A stretch of 64,000 nucleotides of DNA from an uncultured Methanomassiliicoccus sp. (GTDB taxonomy: Archaea > Thermoplasmatota > Thermoplasmata > Methanomassiliicoccales > Methanomassiliicoccaceae), in assembly GCA_905203995.1 (NCBI GenBank), contig CAJKXZ010000002.1, positions 124,001-188,000 on the forward strand, in the 5' to 3' direction. Of this stretch, positions 26,805 to 35,733 are shown piece by piece. The notes under the pieces were generated by a model. The model did not search any database. It was not told the DNA's origin and was given only the letters and a program-made list of their open reading frames with translations. Each line of letters starts with the position of its first letter. Position 1 is the first letter of the stretch. Position numbers and translations under genes: made by a program.

Positions 26805-27275
26805 ATGGATGAGCTTGAAACCTGCATAGCGGCGCTTTTCAAACGCAAAGGAAAAAGTGTCATAACAGACAATGAATTTGTATTCGCGGTGTCCTTAGAT
26901 TATCGATGGTTCACACCCAAAGAAGCTCAAGATCTTTTAGAATTAGCACTTAAAAGAGGATTACTGGTTAGATCCGATGATTTCTTAAAACCAGCCTTTG
27001 ACCCTAAAGATCAGGACATTCCGATGTCATTTCGACCAAGCAAGGACATCTTGAGCGCAAAGCCTGAAGAAGAGCTCTCACTTTTTGCTAAGCTACTAAA
27101 GGATATCTCTACTCAAAGCGGTATTAAAAAGAGAGATGTAGTGGCTAGAATAAACAAGATCCAAGAAAAAATCGGGGTCGATGTTGAAGTTGCTGCCCTG
27201 TTGATGGCAAAAGAAGTCGGGATAAATCCCGACGTATATTTTGAAGAAGTTTGGAAAGAAGTTTGTGCAAAGTAA
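26805..27275 (+). CDS. DUF2240 family protein
   Basis: 156 residues from ATG 26805 (GTG 26796 is possible; neither has a clear ribosome site). The order matches archaeal DUF2240 proteins: an N-terminal winged-helix-like part (FKRKGKSVITDNEFVFAVSLDYRWFTPKEAQDLL), an acidic linker, then a C-terminal helical part KKRDVVARINKIQEKIGVDVEVAALLMAKE. Function unknown; a nucleic-acid role is plausible. It converges with the MBF1 gene with one base between stops. Confidence 0.8.
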   Translation: MDELETCIAALFKRKGKSVITDNEFVFAVSLDYRWFTPKEAQDLLELALKRGLLVRSDDFLKPAFDPKDQDIPMSFRPSKDILSAKPEEELSLFAKLLKDISTQSGIKKRDVVARINKIQEKIGVDVEVAALLMAKEVGINPDVYFEEVWKEVCAK

Positions 27276-27276
27276 C

Positions 27277-27783
27277 TTAAGCTTTCTTTATTAGATCACC
27301 CAGCGTCAAGCCTTTACCGCCTGAACCAGATGAAGAAGAGGCGACTGAAGAGACTTTTTCAGTCAACTTGATGTCAAGTTCTTTCTCAAGCTTTTTGATG
27401 AGCTTATCGTTTGGCACCATGTCACCGTTTTCAATTTTAGCGATGATTGTTGCTTTTTCATTGAGCTTGGCCGCAAGATCTTCTTGCTTCATATTGCGTT
27501 CACGACGAGCGTCTTTAATCACTGCAGCGTAGTCAGGAATGAGATCTTCAGAAGTATCCATATCTTTGTAGACATCCCTTGTACGCATGCGTCTTTCTCT
27601 CGCTTCAAGGCGTTCGTTGACCACTGCACGGCTCACAGGGGCAGTAGTAGAACTTTTAGCACGATTGGTTCCATCGGCGCTTTCACCAAATTTAGAACAT
27701 TCTTTGCATACTTTTAGTTCTGTGCCTTCTATGAATACCGTCTTAATCCATTCGGATTTTTTGCCGCACATCTCACATATCAT
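27277..27783 (-). CDS. mbf1: archaeal multiprotein bridging factor 1 (aMBF1)
   Basis: 168 residues. The N-terminal zinc ribbon is CEMCGKK...CKEC (about 3-30), followed by a charged linker and a Cro-type helix-turn-helix (YAAVIKDARRERNMKQEDLAAKLNEKATIIAKIENG, about 85-120). The family is a transcription/translation-linked factor that associates with small ribosomal subunits in archaea. Length and domain order are typical. Confidence 0.93.
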   Translation of the reverse strand: MICEMCGKKSEWIKTVFIEGTELKVCKECSKFGESADGTNRAKSSTTAPVSRAVVNERLEARERRMRTRDVYKDMDTSEDLIPDYAAVIKDARRERNMKQEDLAAKLNEKATIIAKIENGDMVPNDKLIKKLEKELDIKLTEKVSSVASSSSGSGGKGLTLGDLIKKA

Positions 27784-28007
27784 TTCAGGTCATCTCATTA
27801 TCAGATAACATTGATTTGAAGCTTCCCCCTACAAGATTATCAAAACCATATTGGAAAAACTTAACTTAGATTGTATATACTTAAAATGTAGTGATTATTA
27901 GCTAACAAAATTTCGTTGAAAGCTATATATGTAACAGCATGCTTAGTTAAGGTGTGAACGTTTAAAAGACTGCTAGCCAGTCAAAATAATAATTAAAGGT
28001 GGAAATG

Positions 28008-29216
28008 ATGAATGAAGAGCAATTAGAAGGGCTCGTTAAAGAGCTAAACGAAAAGATCGAAGTTCTTGAAACCAAGAACAATGAAATGTTAAATGAAATT
28101 CAAAAGGTGGAAAGTGAACGACGATATATCGAAAGTGAATTGTTTAGGACGCAAAAAGAGCTTAAACGTATGAAAAGTGAATTGGAGCGAATGAAATCGC
28201 CCCCGCTCATCATTGGATCGATAAAAGACGTTCTAGTTGACGGGCGCGTTATCGTAAAAAGTTCCACTGGTCCAGATTTCATAGTTACCACTTCAGAATA
28301 CGTTCCACAAGAAGATTTAGTAGTAGGTTCGAGAGTTGCTCTAAATAAACAGACATTAGCTGTTATGAATGTCCTTCCACCATCCTTAGATCCACTAGTA
28401 ACTGGTGCAGAGATTATTGAAAAACCTGAATTAAGCTATTCCGAAATTGGAGGCCTTGAAGAACAGATCATGGAGGTCAGGGAAGCTGTAGAAGATCCTC
28501 TCCTCCGTCCTGAACTTTACAAAAAAGTTGGAATCGATCCACCTAAAGGAGTGCTGTTGGTAGGTCCCCCAGGAACAGGAAAAACATTATTGGCCAAAGC
28601 AGTTGCACATCAGACCAATGCTACCTTCATCAGATTTGTCGGTTCTGAACTTGTTCAGAAATACATCGGGGAAGGAGCGAGACTGGTCAGAGAGTTATTC
28701 GAATTGGCAAAAGAAAAAGCACCGAGCATTGTGTTTATCGATGAACTGGATTCAATAGGTGCAAAGCGTTTGGATGTCTCAACGTCAGGCGATAGAGAAG
28801 TCCAAAGAACACTTATGCAGCTGTTATCTGAACTGGATGGATTCAACCCAATTGGTGAAGTGAAGATCATCGGTGCCACCAACAGACCAGACATTTTAGA
28901 TGATGCTCTTTTAAGACCAGGACGATTTGACCGTATCATCGAGGTTCCTGTTCCTAATTACGAGGGCAGACTGGAAATTCTAAAAATCCATACCAAGAAG
29001 ATGAGTATGGATCAGAATATTTCACTGCAGGAAATTGCGCTGAAGGCTGATGGAGCCACCGGTGCTGAGTTAAAAGCTATCTGCACTGAAGCAGGAATGT
29101 TTGCAATCAGAGAAGGAAGAGATTGTGTAATTGCTACAGATTTTGATCATGCAATCTCAAAAATTCTTGAAACCGAAACTGCTAAGATAGTCGAGTCAGG
29201 CGTAATGTTCGCCTAA
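28008..29216 (+). CDS. pan: proteasome-activating nucleotidase (PAN)
   Basis: About 402 residues. An N-terminal coiled coil (about 1-65) is followed by an OB domain (about 70-130) and an AAA+ domain with Walker A GPPGTGKT, Walker [10 protein letters not shown], and the second-region-of-homology [17 protein letters not shown]. It unfolds proteins and feeds them to the 20S proteasome. The C-terminus is MFA, so the gate-opening HbYX motif has Phe instead of Tyr. The start is ATG 28008 with AGGTGG five bases upstream; ATG 28005 is an alternative. A strong terminator follows. Confidence 0.95.
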   Translation: MNEEQLEGLVKELNEKIEVLETKNNEMLNEIQKVESERRYIESELFRTQKELKRMKSELERMKSPPLIIGSIKDVLVDGRVIVKSSTGPDFIVTTSEYVPQEDLVVGSRVALNKQTLAVMNVLPPSLDPLVTGAEIIEKPELSYSEIGGLEEQIMEVREAVEDPLLRPELYKKVGIDPPKGVLLVGPPGTGKTLLAKAVAHQTNATFIRFVGSELVQKYIGEGARLVRELFELAKEKAPSIVFIDELDSIGAKRLDVSTSGDREVQRTLMQLLSELDGFNPIGEVKIIGATNRPDILDDALLRPGRFDRIIEVPVPNYEGRLEILKIHTKKMSMDQNISLQEIALKADGATGAELKAICTEAGMFAIREGRDCVIATDFDHAISKILETETAKIVESGVMFA

Positions 29217-29233
29217 ACTCTTTTTTCTTTTTT
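29198..29233 (+). terminator. terminator of the PAN gene
   Basis: AGGCG (29198-29202) pairs with CGCCT (29210-29214), overlapping the stop codon, followed by AAACTC and TTTTTTCTTTTTT (29221-29233). Confidence 0.75.
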
Positions 29234-29238
29234 GAATC

Positions 29239-29589
29239 TTAGTCGAAATCTAAATGACTGTTGCTTTTAAAGCGAATAGTCTGAATATTTTTTTCTCGCA
29301 GGCGTTTAACTAAATAGGCATCGTTGGTAACAACATAAGCACCCAATTTAGATGCTAACTCCAAAATAGCATAATCACCAACGTTTTCAGTCGTTTCGAC
29401 GTGATATTTAGAAGCTAATTTTAGTGCCGCTTGAGCATATTTATTCTTTGAACGTTTTAGTTCTCCCAAGATAGGAAGCGGGACATAGATCTCACAGTTT
29501 CCCAGAAGAGCGGTAATTTGAGAATCAAGATTGATTGAACGTTCAAAAGGAAGTAAGAGAGCGTTGGCATCCAACACTACTTTCTGCAT
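29239..29589 (-). CDS. PIN-domain protein (Fcf1/UPF0129-like)
   Basis: 116 residues forming one PIN nuclease domain. Acidic positions are seen in VVLDANALL (Asp about 6), LGELKRSKN, and VTNDAYLVKRL. In archaea this gene usually sits beside the aIF2-gamma gene and resembles the eukaryotic rRNA-processing protein Fcf1/Utp24, pointing to RNA cleavage in ribosome maturation rather than a toxin. There is no antitoxin gene next to it. It lies nine bases after aIF2-gamma. Confidence 0.85.
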   Translation of the reverse strand: MQKVVLDANALLLPFERSINLDSQITALLGNCEIYVPLPILGELKRSKNKYAQAALKLASKYHVETTENVGDYAILELASKLGAYVVTNDAYLVKRLREKNIQTIRFKSNSHLDFD

Positions 29590-29598
29590 GGTGCGATC

Positions 29599-30825
29599 TC
29601 ATTGGATAATACCGTAGCCGATCAAACGCCATTTACCAGAAATGCGTCTAGAAATCGCTACGCGCTGATCTTTCTGAGCGCAGACGGGGATTTTAAGAGT
29701 TACTTCCGACTCGTCTCCACGTGCACTAGTGACTACACCTACAGTAGTTGCTGTTCCGATGCTTAACATCAAAGGTTCATTTGTTTTGATGTTTTCAACA
29801 ATCAGGTCATCTGCGGTACCCACTACTCTCTCTAATAAGTGAGTCGTCATGATGAATTTATGCAAAACTGGGGGCAATGTTCCAGGCTTACCAACCACTC
29901 TGCCGGTAAGGCCGTCAGATTTGGTAAGTGAAGGGTCCAGCTTTGTACCGATAGCGATTAATCCACCAGTAGTAGCTGTTTCTACTTCGGAATTTCCAGT
30001 GTGAAGGGTCTGGATGGAAGTGGTTATGCTTTCCCAAACGGTTTTTCCACCGCCTTGTTCCACTCTTCTACCAGGTGCAATTTCGATATCATCGCCAATG
30101 GTTAAGCTTCCCTGGATCAATGAGCCTCCTAGGACACCACCTTTGAGTGAATCAGGAGAGGAACCTGGTGTGTTAATGTCAAAAGATCTTGCCACATACA
30201 TCAGTGGAGCTTTTTTCAAGTCCATAGGTGGTGTGGGAATGTAATTTTCAATAGTCTCGATGAGTTTGTCAATGTTGACATCATGGTGGGCAGAAACTGG
30301 GATAATCGGCGCATCTTCTGCGATTGTACCTTTTACAAAATTTTTGATTTCCATGTAATTTTCTAAAGCTTCTTCTTTAGTTACTATGTCAATCTTATTC
30401 TGTACAATGATTATCTTATCCACACCAATGATCGATAAAGCCATCAGATGCTCTTTTGTTTGAGGCTGCGGGCAATGTTCATTGGCTGCTACCAGCAAAA
30501 GAGCTCCTTGCATCATGGCTGCACCGGAAAGCATGGTAGCCATCAGGGTTTCATGACCTGGTGCATCCACTAAGGAGATGGATCTTAAAAACTTGGCCTT
30601 TCCGCCACATACAGAACATTTTTCAGACGCAGAATATTTACCACATTCTTCACAGTAGTAAAAATCAGCGTCTGCATATCCTAAACGTATAGAAATACCA
30701 CGTTTAATCTCTTCCGAGTGCCGGTCGGTCCATTGACCACTAAGAGCCTTAGTTAACGTAGTTTTACCATGGTCTACGTGACCAATCATCCCAATATTTA
30801 TTTCGGGATGATGAGCATTCTTCAT
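29599..30825 (-). CDS. eif2g: translation initiation factor aIF2 gamma subunit
   Basis: 408 residues. G1 is GHVDHGKTT (about 14-22). The zinc knuckle [17 protein letters not shown] is at about 58-74, G3 is DAPGHE, and G4 is NKID. EF-Tu-like beta domains follow. It carries initiator Met-tRNA to the small subunit as a heterotrimer with alpha and beta. It overlaps the S6e gene as ATGA, a classic archaeal translation operon. Confidence 0.97.
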   Translation of the reverse strand: MKNAHHPEINIGMIGHVDHGKTTLTKALSGQWTDRHSEEIKRGISIRLGYADADFYYCEECGKYSASEKCSVCGGKAKFLRSISLVDAPGHETLMATMLSGAAMMQGALLLVAANEHCPQPQTKEHLMALSIIGVDKIIIVQNKIDIVTKEEALENYMEIKNFVKGTIAEDAPIIPVSAHHDVNIDKLIETIENYIPTPPMDLKKAPLMYVARSFDINTPGSSPDSLKGGVLGGSLIQGSLTIGDDIEIAPGRRVEQGGGKTVWESITTSIQTLHTGNSEVETATTGGLIAIGTKLDPSLTKSDGLTGRVVGKPGTLPPVLHKFIMTTHLLERVVGTADDLIVENIKTNEPLMLSIGTATTVGVVTSARGDESEVTLKIPVCAQKDQRVAISRRISGKWRLIGYGIIQ

Positions 30826-31217
30826 TGCTTCTCCTCTTTCTGACTCAGAAGCTCTTCGACGGGTTTGGAACCAATACCACTAATGATCATGTTGATCTGA
30901 GTAGTGTCAGTGGAGATTGTGTTTCCTCTTACCATCTTACGGCGCCTCATTCCTTTGTCAGGGGCATTGTAACCAGTACTGTCTGAAAGGAGAATTGCTT
31001 TTCTCTTTCCGCCTGGAAGATCGCTCCTCATGGGGATTCCGTCCTTATCACTGCCTCCAGAAATCGTTAATTTGTATCCTGGAAGACTAACGAAGATCCC
31101 ATCTACAACATCTCCAATCTTTTTACCGATTAAGGAGTTTGCATGATGACCAGAAACATCCAACTGATAGGATTTTCCAGTCTTTACATCGTTAATGACA
31201 GCTTTAAATTCAACCAT
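30822..31217 (-). CDS. rps6e: ribosomal protein eS6 (S6e)
   Basis: 131 residues. Family signature [11 protein letters not shown] with [31 protein letters not shown] and [12 protein letters not shown]. It is a small-subunit protein and has the short archaeal form without the eukaryotic phosphorylated tail. AAGGTG precedes the ATG by five bases. It heads the eS6-aIF2-gamma-PIN operon. Confidence 0.96.
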   Translation of the reverse strand: MVEFKAVINDVKTGKSYQLDVSGHHANSLIGKKIGDVVDGIFVSLPGYKLTISGGSDKDGIPMRSDLPGGKRKAILLSDSTGYNAPDKGMRRRKMVRGNTISTDTTQINMIISGIGSKPVEELLSQKEEKQ

Positions 31218-31348
31218 CTAAACACCTTATGAATGGAGGACTTAATGACAACAGAGATATAAAACTTATTACAGTGGAAAGTTTAAAAACATTTACCACA
31301 GCGGAACAAAAAGATTTACAAGCTTAAACATATGTGGTTTGGGATAGG

Positions 31349-32209
31349 ATGCCTTTACATCAAGAGCCATTTACATTCGAAGATCTCACAGAGATCTATC
31401 GTAGAGAGCAGAAATCAAAGTATCCAGTAGAGGTACGTCCAGATTTCTATCTCGCTGTAAGAGAATGTAGAGATCGGCTCAAAAAAGAGATGGAAAGGGA
31501 GTATTCGATAGATCAGTATTCACTGAAATCGAAATTAGCATCTAATCAACTCATCAAATTTCAAGAAAAATCACAGCAGGTTTTCGAATTTAGATTCGAT
31601 AAGATCCAGTCAATGGCTCTAAGGGCTGCCTTGGGGAATAAAGTGGATCTAAGGAAACTTACACCGGAAGAGCTTGAATTTTTTAACTTGATTGTGGAGA
31701 TCATTGGCAGTAAAAAGGCAATGCTTATCGGGGGAGAGTTTTCTTCATCGAGACCAATTGACAGTTATACTAAAGCAACCAACTTTGGAAACCAACTTGA
31801 CATGAAACCGCCGATTGTCAAGGATGAAGCGGCAGTTGCCAACTCGATTGAAACTGAAGTTGCGACTCAGGAGTTACCGAACGATCTTGTTTCTGAGAAT
31901 GAGCATGAGTTTGTTCCTGAAGGGAAGGTAGAAGAAGAGATTGTGGATGAGGAGCCCGTTGAAGAGATAGAACGGCCCGCTTCAGATGTGCCTGAAACAG
32001 ATTCCAAGTCTATTGAGAGTGAGACTCAAGGAGAAAAACTCGATGGAAAAGAGTTTGTTCTTGTCAGGATATTAGACAATATTCCTGAGATTGCAACCAG
32101 CGAGCGCAATTTCAAACTAAATAAAGAGGATGTTGTGACACTTCCGGTACCAATTGCAAAAATTTTAATAAAACAAAATGTGGCTTTGCCGATTGAAATG
32201 AAGTTATAA
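31349..32209 (+). CDS. gins51: replication factor GINS subunit Gins51
   Basis: 286 residues from ATG 31349, which lies about 24 bases after a TATA-like TTAAACATA, so the message is probably leaderless. The N-terminal helical GINS A domain (FEDLTEIYRREQKS onward) is followed by a long acidic, Glu/Pro-rich linker (about 150-235) and a C-terminal B domain (FVLVRILDNIPEIATSERNF and VVTLPVPIAKILIKQ). The A-then-B order marks Gins51. It bridges the MCM helicase to other replisome parts. The linker is longer than usual. Confidence 0.88.
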   Translation: MPLHQEPFTFEDLTEIYRREQKSKYPVEVRPDFYLAVRECRDRLKKEMEREYSIDQYSLKSKLASNQLIKFQEKSQQVFEFRFDKIQSMALRAALGNKVDLRKLTPEELEFFNLIVEIIGSKKAMLIGGEFSSSRPIDSYTKATNFGNQLDMKPPIVKDEAAVANSIETEVATQELPNDLVSENEHEFVPEGKVEEEIVDEEPVEEIERPASDVPETDSKSIESETQGEKLDGKEFVLVRILDNIPEIATSERNFKLNKEDVVTLPVPIAKILIKQNVALPIEMKL

Positions 32210-32977
32210 AGTGATTGTTCTAATATCGCCAGCTGAACGTAAACAATCTACTTTGTCATCCCGACAGCCCAGTAAACTAGAAACTGTGCGGATCGCTAGA
32301 TCGGGGATGTTATTGTTTTTACTTAAGTGGGCAAGGAAGACTTTCTTGTCACCATAGCCTGACGCCCATAATGCATGAGCACAGTCGATATTGGACAAAT
32401 GACCTCTTTCAGATTTGATTAATCTTTTTAACATGATGGGATAAGGACCATTTTCCAACATGCGGAGATCGTGATTAGCCTCAATGACCGCAAAATCTGC
32501 TTTCCCTAAGGCCTCAAATACATCATTGTTGACTTTTCCAAGATCGGTAGCAAGTAAAAATTTATTTTTTTCAGAAGATATGAAAAAAGCATTGGGATCT
32601 GCCGCGTGATGCGTTATCGGGAGCGGCATGATCTTTAAATGTCCCAGTTCAAATTCTTCAAGAGTTTTAAAGATGGTTTTGTGAGTGATTTCTCCGATTT
32701 CACATGCTGCAAGGGTGGCAGCATTACAGCAGATCGGGATCTCATATTTTCTGGAAAGTACACCTGCGCCGCGGACATGATCGATATGTTCATGAGTTAA
32801 TAGGATAGCCGTGATCTGTTTTGGATCCATTCCTGCCGACTTGATCAAAGTAGTAAGCTGTCTTCCAGAAAGACCTGCATCAATTAGAATAGTGACGTCA
32901 TCAGAGCATACAGCAGTACAGTTTCCATCACTGCCGCTAGCCAAAACATGTACTTCAAAACTCAAGCCTACCCTCAT
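32204..32977 (-). CDS. metallo-beta-lactamase-fold hydrolase (YycJ/WalJ-like)
   Basis: 257 residues. VLASGSDGNCTAV is followed by the metal motif THEHIDH (about 62-68), then PITHHAADPNAF, LATDLG, IEANHD and FLAHLSKNNN. These complete the two-metal site of the MBL fold in the order typical of YycJ-type proteins, which are nuclease- or phosphodiesterase-like. The exact substrate is unknown. It converges with gins51, overlapping by six bases. Confidence 0.85.
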   Translation of the reverse strand: MRVGLSFEVHVLASGSDGNCTAVCSDDVTILIDAGLSGRQLTTLIKSAGMDPKQITAILLTHEHIDHVRGAGVLSRKYEIPICCNAATLAACEIGEITHKTIFKTLEEFELGHLKIMPLPITHHAADPNAFFISSEKNKFLLATDLGKVNNDVFEALGKADFAVIEANHDLRMLENGPYPIMLKRLIKSERGHLSNIDCAHALWASGYGDKKVFLAHLSKNNNIPDLAIRTVSSLLGCRDDKVDCLRSAGDIRTITL

Positions 32978-33112
32978 GCCTCCAGAGAAGCATTCCTAGA
33001 AAAAACTAACGGTCATGGTCTAAAATTGGTTATTGAAGTGAAACTACAGGGAAATGAAGCCTGTCTTGTTCGAAAGACTTATGTAGACCTAGCATATTCC
33101 GCACATTTACAC

Positions 33113-33186
33113 GGGCTCGTAGCTCAGCTAGGTAGAGCAATCGGCTCTTAACCGATGGGCCGAGGGTTCGAATCCCTCCGAGCCCG
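33113..33186 (+). tRNA. tRNA-Lys (anticodon CTT)
   Basis: The acceptor arms GGGCTCG / CGAGCCC, D arm GCTC/GAGC, anticodon arm ATCGG-CTCTTAA-CCGAT and T arm GAGGG-TTCGAAT-CCCTC all pair. The discriminator is G. It has no intron and no encoded CCA. Confidence 0.96.
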
Positions 33187-33240
33187 CCTTACTTTTATAT
33201 AGCAGATTATTTGTGTTAAATTGGACTAGCTGGGTTGATT

Positions 33241-33999
33241 ATGGAATATTTATACTTTACAGGAACTGCTGGAAGCGGCAAAAGTTCATTGGTTCATGCA
33301 TATCAAGAATGGTTGGACACAATAGGTTTGGAATCAATAATTGTCAATCTTGATCCAGGTGCCGATTATCTACCCTATACTGCCGATGTGGATATTAGAG
33401 ACTGGGTAAATCTCAATGAAGTCATGGAAGATTACTCACTAGGACCCAACGGCGCTCAAATTGCTGCCGCGGATTTGATGGCAGTTAATATCAAAGAATG
33501 GGGACCAGTGGTCAAAGAAATGGGCGCCAAATTTGCCTTAGTGGACACACCTGGCCAGATGGAACTTTTTGCATTTAGACAATCCTCTACAGCAATAATC
33601 GAGGAACTTGGTCGTGATTCAGGATTCTTGCTTTTCCTTTCAGACCCCATGCTTGCTAAAAGTCCCAATGGATTCGTATCAGATATGATGTTGTGTGCAA
33701 TAACCCAGTTTAGATTTTCGATACCAATCCTCAATATTCTTTCTAAGTCAGATCTCCTCAGCGATGACGTCCTTAATGAGATGGAAAACTGGGCTAAGGA
33801 TCCGTATGCACTCTATAACGCACTGACTGATGGGGATATTAATTCACAATCTGTAATGAATATTGAATTTTTAAAAGCAATGGAATCCATCGGAATGTAT
33901 CGTGATCTGACACCAGTCTCTGCAGAAAACGGTACCGGAATGGAAGACATATATAATGCAGTCCAGCAGTATTTTGAAGGCGGAGAAGACGCTGAATAA
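33241..33999 (+). CDS. GPN-loop GTPase
   Basis: 252 residues. Walker A GTAGSGKS (8-15), the switch DPGADYLPYTADVDIRDW, the family-defining Gly-Pro-Asn in LGPNGAQ (about 69), DTPGQMELF, and SKSDLL. Eukaryotic relatives (Npa3/XAB1) assemble RNA polymerase II; the archaeal role is unsettled. ATG 33241 is favoured over TTG 33235. A hairpin terminator follows. Confidence 0.92.
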   Translation: MEYLYFTGTAGSGKSSLVHAYQEWLDTIGLESIIVNLDPGADYLPYTADVDIRDWVNLNEVMEDYSLGPNGAQIAAADLMAVNIKEWGPVVKEMGAKFALVDTPGQMELFAFRQSSTAIIEELGRDSGFLLFLSDPMLAKSPNGFVSDMMLCAITQFRFSIPILNILSKSDLLSDDVLNEMENWAKDPYALYNALTDGDINSQSVMNIEFLKAMESIGMYRDLTPVSAENGTGMEDIYNAVQQYFEGGEDAE

Positions 34000-34018
34000 T
34001 CTTCAGCAAGTGTTTACG

Positions 34019-34060
34019 GGAGAGATCGAAATTAGCCAGTTGATCTCTCCTAATTTACTC
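34019..34060 (+). terminator. terminator of the GPN GTPase gene
   Basis: GGAGAGATC (34019-34027) pairs perfectly with GATCTCTCC (34042-34050), followed by the T-rich TAATTTACTCTATT. Confidence 0.65.
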
Positions 34061-34089
34061 TATTAATGAGCGTATAAACACAGGGGAGC

Positions 34090-34114
34090 ATCAGTACTGA
34101 CTAATCTATAAATA
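34090..34114 (+). promoter_or_regulatory. palindromic operator and TATA box of the riboflavin kinase-regulator gene
   Basis: TCAGTACTGA (34091-34100) lies six bases before CTATAAATA (34106-34114). The encoded protein carries a DNA-binding domain, so autoregulation is likely. The same 14-mer recurs at 2445. Confidence 0.55.
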
Positions 34115-34158
34115 ATAATGAGCAGATGTTAACCTTAAAAACCATTCAGAGGCCATTT

Positions 34159-34821
34159 ATGAATGAGAAGTTTTCAATCGCTCTTAGGCGCATAGCACTG
34201 ATGGGCGGCATGAATGATTATGTTTCCATGTCATCCAGAGAATTTGGAAAGGATCTAGGCATTAGTCAACAATCAGCTTCAAAAAGAATACTAGAATTAC
34301 TCGATGAAAACCTTATCGAACGTGATCTGGGTGCTAGAAAACAAAGAATAAGGATTACCCAATCAGGCATAGATGCGCTGAGACAAGAGTATTCAGAATA
34401 TCAGATGATTTTTGATGTTAAGAACAATATAACAATAACCGGTACGCTTGTAACTGGAATGGGTGAAGGCCAGTATTATGTCAATTTACCAGGATACCGT
34501 AATCAATTTGAGGAAAAGTTAGGCTACATTCCCTTTGATGGCACTTTGAACCTTAAAGTAGGACAAAAGGACCTGCCCAAAATAGATATGATCCGCAGAA
34601 GCAAAAACATAGTGATCGAAGGGTTCCAACAGGAAGGAAGAACCTTTGGTGAAGTAAAATGCTACATAGCAACCATTAGAAATCTCAATTGTGCAGTCAC
34701 AATACCATCACGTTCTCATTATTCAGATACTCTGGAAGTATTGTGCAAATATAACCTGAGACATACACTGGGAATAACTGATGGAGATCAAGTTGATATC
34801 CACATCAACATTGCTGATTAA
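34159..34821 (+). CDS. rbkR: HTH-domain CTP-dependent riboflavin kinase (RbkR type)
   Basis: 220 residues from ATG 34159, chosen because the TATA box predicts a transcript start near 34136 and AGAGG precedes this ATG by six bases. ATG 34126 would lie upstream of that transcript. The N-terminal winged helix is FGKDLGISQQSASKRILELLDENLIERD. The C-terminal archaeal riboflavin kinase domain has TGTLVTGMGEGQYYVNLPGY, LGYIPFDGTLNLKV and RNLNCAVTIPSRSHY. It makes FMN using CTP. HTH-fused members of this family are known repressors of riboflavin genes in archaea. Confidence 0.9.
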   Translation: MNEKFSIALRRIALMGGMNDYVSMSSREFGKDLGISQQSASKRILELLDENLIERDLGARKQRIRITQSGIDALRQEYSEYQMIFDVKNNITITGTLVTGMGEGQYYVNLPGYRNQFEEKLGYIPFDGTLNLKVGQKDLPKIDMIRRSKNIVIEGFQQEGRTFGEVKCYIATIRNLNCAVTIPSRSHYSDTLEVLCKYNLRHTLGITDGDQVDIHINIAD

Positions 34822-34847
34822 TGCTCAGTAATAGAATTTGCGCATAG

Positions 34848-34868
34848 GTCCCTGCCAAAGGCAAGGAC
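34848..34868. terminator. hairpin between convergent rbkR and purQ
   Basis: GTCCCTGCC (34848-34856) and GGCAAGGAC (34860-34868) are inverted repeats with one mismatch. Both flanks are AT-rich but have no long T-run, so this is only a possible two-way terminator. Confidence 0.35.
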
Positions 34869-34891
34869 TTACAACGCATCAGATTAAAAAT

Positions 34892-35728
34892 TTAAAAAGA
34901 TTTTTTCACGTTGTTGAGAACAGACTGGAAAATTGCTCTTCCGTCCCCGGGACCGTCTGGACATTCTTTAGATCTCGTCCAATCAGGATGTTGGAATCTA
35001 TAGACAACACGTTCAGGATGGGGCATGAGTCCCAGCACATTTCCGCCAGAGTTGCAGATAGCAGCAATCTGTGAAATTGAACCATTAGGGCACCAAGGAT
35101 AGGCAGGCTCATCACCATCAGGGTTTACGTATCTGAAGACGATTTGATCGTTTTCTTCAAGTTTGTCCACATATTCATTTTGCTTATCCAAGGGGAACTT
35201 TAGATTTCCTTCTGCGTGGGCCGAAGGAATCATAACTACCTTTCCTTGAGGAATTTCTGAGGTGAAGAGACATTTGCCCCGGTTGTCGTGTCGCAGGTAA
35301 GTTGGACGGCATTCAAATCTAGCTGAATCGTTGGTGTATAGTGCAGATTGTGGGAAATCGCTCATAGTCTTGCCAATCGTGGGTAAAAGACCTAATTCAA
35401 CTAAGATCTGGAAACCATTGCAGATTCCAAGTACTGGTTTCCCTGAATCAACAAATTTTTCAAGGTCTTTAGCAAGGGCAGACTTCATCCGCGCTGCAAA
35501 GATCGCTCCTGCGCGAATATAATCGCCAGCAGAAAAACCGCCGGGGAAAACCAAGAGGTGGTAGTCATCAAGTTCACGTTTCAGTGTCGAAGCGGTTGAA
35601 GAGGTGAGTTGTTTAAGATGTACCTTTTCTGGTGAAGCACCTAGCATTTTAAACGCTTCATATGTTTCATCTTCACAATTAGTGCCTTCGATTCTCAGCA
35701 CGCAGACTTTGATATCTTCAGTATTCAT
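34892..35728 (-). CDS. purQ: phosphoribosylformylglycinamidine synthase, glutaminase subunit
   Basis: 278 residues from ATG 35728 (GGGGTGAT five bases upstream). Class I amidotransferase: VFPGGFSAGDY, the nucleophile Cys in GICNGFQIL (about 99), and the His/Glu pair in LMPHPERV near the end. It releases ammonia from glutamine for PurL in purine synthesis. It is four bases beyond the purL stop, in the operon purS-purL-purQ. Confidence 0.95.
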   Translation of the reverse strand: MNTEDIKVCVLRIEGTNCEDETYEAFKMLGASPEKVHLKQLTSSTASTLKRELDDYHLLVFPGGFSAGDYIRAGAIFAARMKSALAKDLEKFVDSGKPVLGICNGFQILVELGLLPTIGKTMSDFPQSALYTNDSARFECRPTYLRHDNRGKCLFTSEIPQGKVVMIPSAHAEGNLKFPLDKQNEYVDKLEENDQIVFRYVNPDGDEPAYPWCPNGSISQIAAICNSGGNVLGLMPHPERVVYRFQHPDWTRSKECPDGPGDGRAIFQSVLNNVKKSF

Positions 35729-35733
35729 GAACA

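Noticed and set aside
29239..29589. PIN protein as a VapC toxin
   Set aside because: No antitoxin gene is adjacent, and the aIF2-gamma neighbourhood points to the Fcf1-like RNA-processing family.
32948..33151. 67-codon open frame on the plus strand running into tRNA-Lys
   Set aside because: It overlaps both the MBL gene start and the tRNA, and has no ribosome site or recognisable domain.
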